Assembly (NCBI GenBank): GCA_933228675.1
Contig: OW121741.1
Location: 117,526,834 to 117,590,833 of the forward strand
From: Stomorhina lunata
Taxonomy: Eukaryota; Arthropoda; Insecta; Diptera; Rhiniidae
DNA: 64,000 nt
Direction of reading: 5' to 3'
The translations under genes were made by a program, and so were the position numbers. Position 1 is the first letter of the stretch; every line of letters starts with the position of its first letter. The notes under the pieces were generated by a model, which saw only the letters and a program-made list of their open reading frames with translations, ran no database searches and was not told the DNA's origin. This document shows positions 60,269-64,000 of this stretch, piece by piece.

Positions 60269-62000
60269 TATTTGTCGAAGATTTTTCTATAGAAAATATT
60301 ACCATAAGAAGATTTTTCTATAGAAAATATGACGATAAGAAGAATTTCTATAAAAAAATATGATGATAGGAATATTTTTCTATAGAAAATATGACGATAG
60401 GAAGATTTTTCTATAGAAAATATGACGATAGGAAGATTTTTCTATAGAAAATATGACGATAGGAAGAATTTTCTATAAAAAATATGATGATAGGAAGATT
60501 TTTCTTTAGAAAATATGACGATAGGAAGATTTTTCTATAGAAAATATGACGATAGGAAGATTTTTCTATAGAAAATATGACGATAGGAAGATTTTTCTAT
60601 AGAAAATATGACGATAGGAAGATTTTTCTATAGAAAATATGACGATAGGAAGATTTTTCTATAGAAAATATGACGATAGGAAGATTTTTCTATAGAAAAT
60701 ATGACGAAAGAAAGAATTTTCTATAGAAAATATGACGATAGGAAGATTTTTCTACAGAAAAAATGACGATAAGAAGATTTTTCTATAGAAAATATGACGA
60801 TAGGAAATTTTTTTTATAGAAAATATGACGATAGGAATTTTTTTCTGTAGAAAATATGGCGATAGGAAGATTTTTGTATATAAATTTGATGATAGGAAGA
60901 CTTTTCTATAGAAAATATGACGAAAGGAAGATTTTTCTACAGAAAATATGACGATAGAAAGATTTTTCTATAGAAAATATGACGATAGGAAGATTTTTCT
61001 ATAGAAAGTGTGATGTTAGGAAGATTTTTCTATAGAAAGTGTGACGCTAGGAAGATTTTTCTATAGAAAATATGACGATAGGAAGATTTTTCTATAGAAA
61101 ATATGACGATAGGAAGAATTTTCTATAGAAAATATGACGATAGGAAGATTTTTCTATAGAAAATATGACGATAGGAAGATTTTTCTATAGAAAATATGAC
61201 GATAGGAAGATTTTTCTATAGAAAATATGACGATAGGAAGATTTTTCTATAGAAAATATGACGAAAGAAAGAATTTTCTATAGAAAATATGACGATAGGA
61301 AGATTTTTCTACAGAAAAAATGACGATAAGAAGATTTTTCTATAGAAAATATGACGATAGGAAATTTTTTTTATAGAAAATATGACGATAGGAATTTTTT
61401 TCTGTAGAAAATATGGCGATAGGAAGATTTTTGTATATAAATTTGATGATAGGAAGACTTTTCTATAGAAAATATGACGAAAGGAAGATTTTTCTACAGA
61501 AAATATGACGATAGAAAGATTTTTCTATAGAAAATATGACGATAGGAAGATTTTTCTATAGAAAGTGTGATGTTAGGAAGATTTTTCTATAGAAGGTGTG
61601 ACGCTAGGAAGATTTTTCTATAGAAAATATGACGATAGGAAGATTTTTCTATAGAAAATATGACGATAGGAAGAATTTTCTATAGAAAATATGACGGTAG
61701 GAAGATTTTTCTATAGAAAATATGACGAGAGGAAGATTTTTCTATGATTTTTATATAGAGAAAATGACGATAGGAAGATTTCTCTATAGAAAAAATGACG
61801 ACAGAAAGATTTTTTTTTATAGAAAAAATGATGTTAGGAAGATTTTTCAATAGAAAATATGACGTTGAGAAGATTTTTCTATAGGAAAAATGACGTTAGG
61901 AAGATTTTACTATAGAAAATATTACATTATTAAGATTTTCTACAGAAAATATGATGATAGAAAGATTTTTCTATAGAAAATATGACGATAGGAACACAAT
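60269..62000. repeat. Minisatellite array F, block 3, with an 18-monomer higher-order repeat
   Basis: About 55 monomers of 31 bp. A run of variant monomers (GACGAAAGAAAG, GGAAATTTTTTTTATAG, GGAATTTTTTTCTGTAG, TTTTTGTATATAAATTTGATG, GTGTGATGTTAGG) occurs from 60702 and again, in the same order, from 61260. The offset is 558 bp, exactly 18 monomers. Confidence 0.97.
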
Positions 62001-63509
62001 CTATCTTTGTAGAGAATAGCGTTTCGAAGACTGTTTTGCCCCATTATGCAGTTTTTAGAATTTATTTAGTAATATAAAATTTATATTTATATTCGAAGCA
62101 TTTTTGATAGTATTTAAACAATATTTAACATTAAATATGAAATAGTAGAACATGCAAATGCAATCGTTAAACTGAACAGTACAAGTGGTAACTCCATGTA
62201 TGACACTTTGTAATTTTGGAAGTCATTCCTAAAAAAGAAAAACTACAACAACTGTAATAAGTAAAATATTGCAAAAAAAATAGAAAAAAATCCTATATAT
62301 ACAGAGTGCTTGTAATTTAAAGTCATTGGTTTTTGTGGTGATTGTCGGTATCAAATTGCACAGGACGATATTCTAAACATAGTTACAACAGCAGCAACAA
62401 CATTGGCAATAGAGCTACAAAAAAACTACTATGAAAATTGGCAACCAAATGGGCGAGTATGTGGTAGAGTGGTTGCAACCGTTGGTCAACGCTGTTAGAG
62501 CAGTCACAGTTTGGTTATGTTAGAATCCTCTACATACAAATATTGCCTTATATTGTGTCATGTTGTTTTCCGTTTCAAAGTTTTTTTTTCTATTTGCTTT
62601 ACAACTCTGGCGCCAATATTTGAAATTGTTACGCGTTTAAATCTTCGCACATAGAAAAACCTAAACCTAAACGCATAAACTTGCTAGAAAACGTTAATTT
62701 TTATTTACTGCAAACACAAGAGCGGGCGGATGGATGAACGGGAATCGAACTGATACACCAGCAACCGAAATCATTTACAAACATTCATGTGTTCACAGAC
62801 CAATACACGCAGCATACAAACGGTGGTCCTCTTGACCAAGTTTTATTTACGATCGAACCCACACTCATTTTGCAAGGTTTTTTTGTAATTGTGAACAGAC
62901 ATCAATGCAATAGCCAGGGTCATAATGGAGCTTTATGTTGCCGTTTTACACCATTTCCGGAATGATTAAAAATTTAAAAATATTTTCCAAGTGTTATTTT
63001 GGAAACCAGAGTATTAAACGTTTAAAATTGGAAACAGTGTCAAAATTTTCTTCTAATGACTCTAGTTGCAATTGTAAAATACTATGTGTAACCATTTACG
63101 CGTGCTCGTTATGGTATCCAGCCACAATTCTCTAATCCCCAAAGGCAACTTGTACACGCGGTTATTTCTTCTCCATGGTATTCATTTCCGGTAGTCCTTC
63201 CCATTTAATGTGTGTATGTGTTGCTTGTCTGTATGTATATGTGTCCGTTTCAGTTGTTGTTTATAACGTGGGTGCCTTAAATGTATTTTACGATGTTTTC
63301 AGTTTAAACTTCTATTTGGAATTTATCAGTGCAGCTAAAGAGAAAAAATTGCAGTTTAAAAGAATTGTTATTAAAATTCTAGTGAATATTTATGGCATCG
63401 ATTTTTAATGGAGAATTTAAGGTATGAATTTGGAAACAAAATTAAACTGGAAATACTAGACTAGGTAAAGTTCAAAATATAATATTAAAAATTTTATGTG
63501 TTTCTTTAA
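62001..63509. other. Non-coding stretch, no gene supported
   Basis: Least repetitive part of the right side, with GC-richer text at 62330-62870. Short plus-strand frames at 62935-63135 and 63175-63408 have no recognised domain. A B-box-like GTTCGATTCC on the minus strand near 62745 lacks a partner A box. Confidence 0.45.
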
Positions 63510-63911
63510 CCATTTTTTTATCAAATTTTTTATAGAAAAAAATATTTTTATCGAATTTTTATATAAAAAAAATATTTTTATAGAATATTTTTCTATAGAA
63601 AAATATTTTTATTAAGTATTTTTCTTTAGAAAAATATTTTTATCAAACAATTTTCTATAGAAAAATATTTTTATAAAAAATTTTTCTATAGAAAAATATT
63701 TTTATCGAATTATTTTCTATAGAAAAATATTTTTATCAAAAATTTTTCGATAGAAAAATATTTTTATAAAAAATTTTTCTATAGAAAAATATTTTTATCA
63801 AAAATTTTTCTATAGAAAAATATTTTTATCAAAAATTTTTCTATAGGATTTTTTTTTTTAAATTTTTGATAAAAATGTTTTTATATAGAAAAATTTTTGA
63901 TAAAAATATTT
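63510..63911. repeat. Minisatellite array A in reverse orientation
   Basis: About 12 monomers of 31 bp reading TATAGAAAAATATTTTTATC, the reverse complement of the GATAAAAATATTTTT subtype at 670-1775. After 63850 the orientation flips: two forward monomers (TTTTTGATAAAAATGTTTTT, then TATAGAAAAATTTTTGATAA) follow, giving a local head-to-head junction. Confidence 0.93.
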
Positions 63912-64000
63912 CAGTTAAGATTAAAATTAGCCATTGTTTAGTTAAAGTTTTGATTTAATTTTTGGTTTTAATATTTAAAACAGAGACCGAATATTAATAC
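63912..64000. other. Short AT-rich end of window
   Basis: Nothing recognised. Confidence 0.4.

Noticed and set aside
62735..62765. tRNA gene suggested by GTTCGATTCC on the minus strand
   Set aside because: Only a B-box-like match; no A box at tRNA spacing and no cloverleaf.

Overview
This window looks like gene-poor, very AT-rich (by eye roughly three quarters A+T), repeat-dominated nuclear DNA of an insect, most likely a higher (calyptrate-type) fly. The grounds are two intact insect-type non-LTR retrotransposons, CAA/CAG microsatellites of the kind common in fly non-coding DNA, and long arrays of 28-31 bp A/T minisatellites built around CTATAG palindromes, a texture I associate with muscoid fly genomes (recollection, not a search result). 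No host protein-coding gene can be supported; one exon-like 134 bp stretch near 34.8-34.9 kb is only a weak candidate.

Layout. 0-1.8 kb: 31-bp array A. 1.8-6.3 kb: AT-rich DNA with degenerate repeat relics. 6.3-9.1 kb: 31-bp array B. 10.0-12.2 kb: 29/30-bp array C. 13.5-20.6 kb: a 12-bp satellite D (GACATAGACTAA) interrupted by a full-length two-ORF retrotransposon of R1-clade type (15.3-20.4 kb). 21.1-22.95 kb: two inverted-repeat elements, one carrying tRNA-like sequence. 24.2-25.5 kb: satellite D in reverse orientation. 27.4-29.6 kb: array B reversed. 31.2-34.35 kb: an array C relative, reversed, with a 725-bp foldback element inside it. 35.7-38.2 kb: 28-bp array E. 39.2-42.5 kb: a minus-strand CR1/jockey-like retrotransposon with an intact 974-codon ORF. 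42.86-51.08 kb: an 8.2-kb, nearly invariant 11-bp satellite G (CATAGTCTAGT). 52.8-53.2 kb: a CAGA microsatellite. 53.9-62.0 kb: three blocks of 31-bp array F. 63.5-63.9 kb: array A reversed.

The only genes are those of the retrotransposons. In the R1-type element, ORF1 (nucleic-acid-binding Gag-like protein with three zinc knuckles) and ORF2 (endonuclease plus reverse transcriptase) overlap as ATGA, and a short upstream ORF ends just inside ORF1, so translation may be coupled along the RNA. Its 3' UTR can be drawn as a hairpin followed by a pseudoknot, a plausible recognition structure for its own reverse transcriptase. The element sits inside the 12-bp satellite with both junctions in satellite phase, which raises the possibility of a satellite-targeted R1-clade LINE. 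The second theme is a family of palindromic minisatellites about three helical turns long, several of them present in both orientations across the window.
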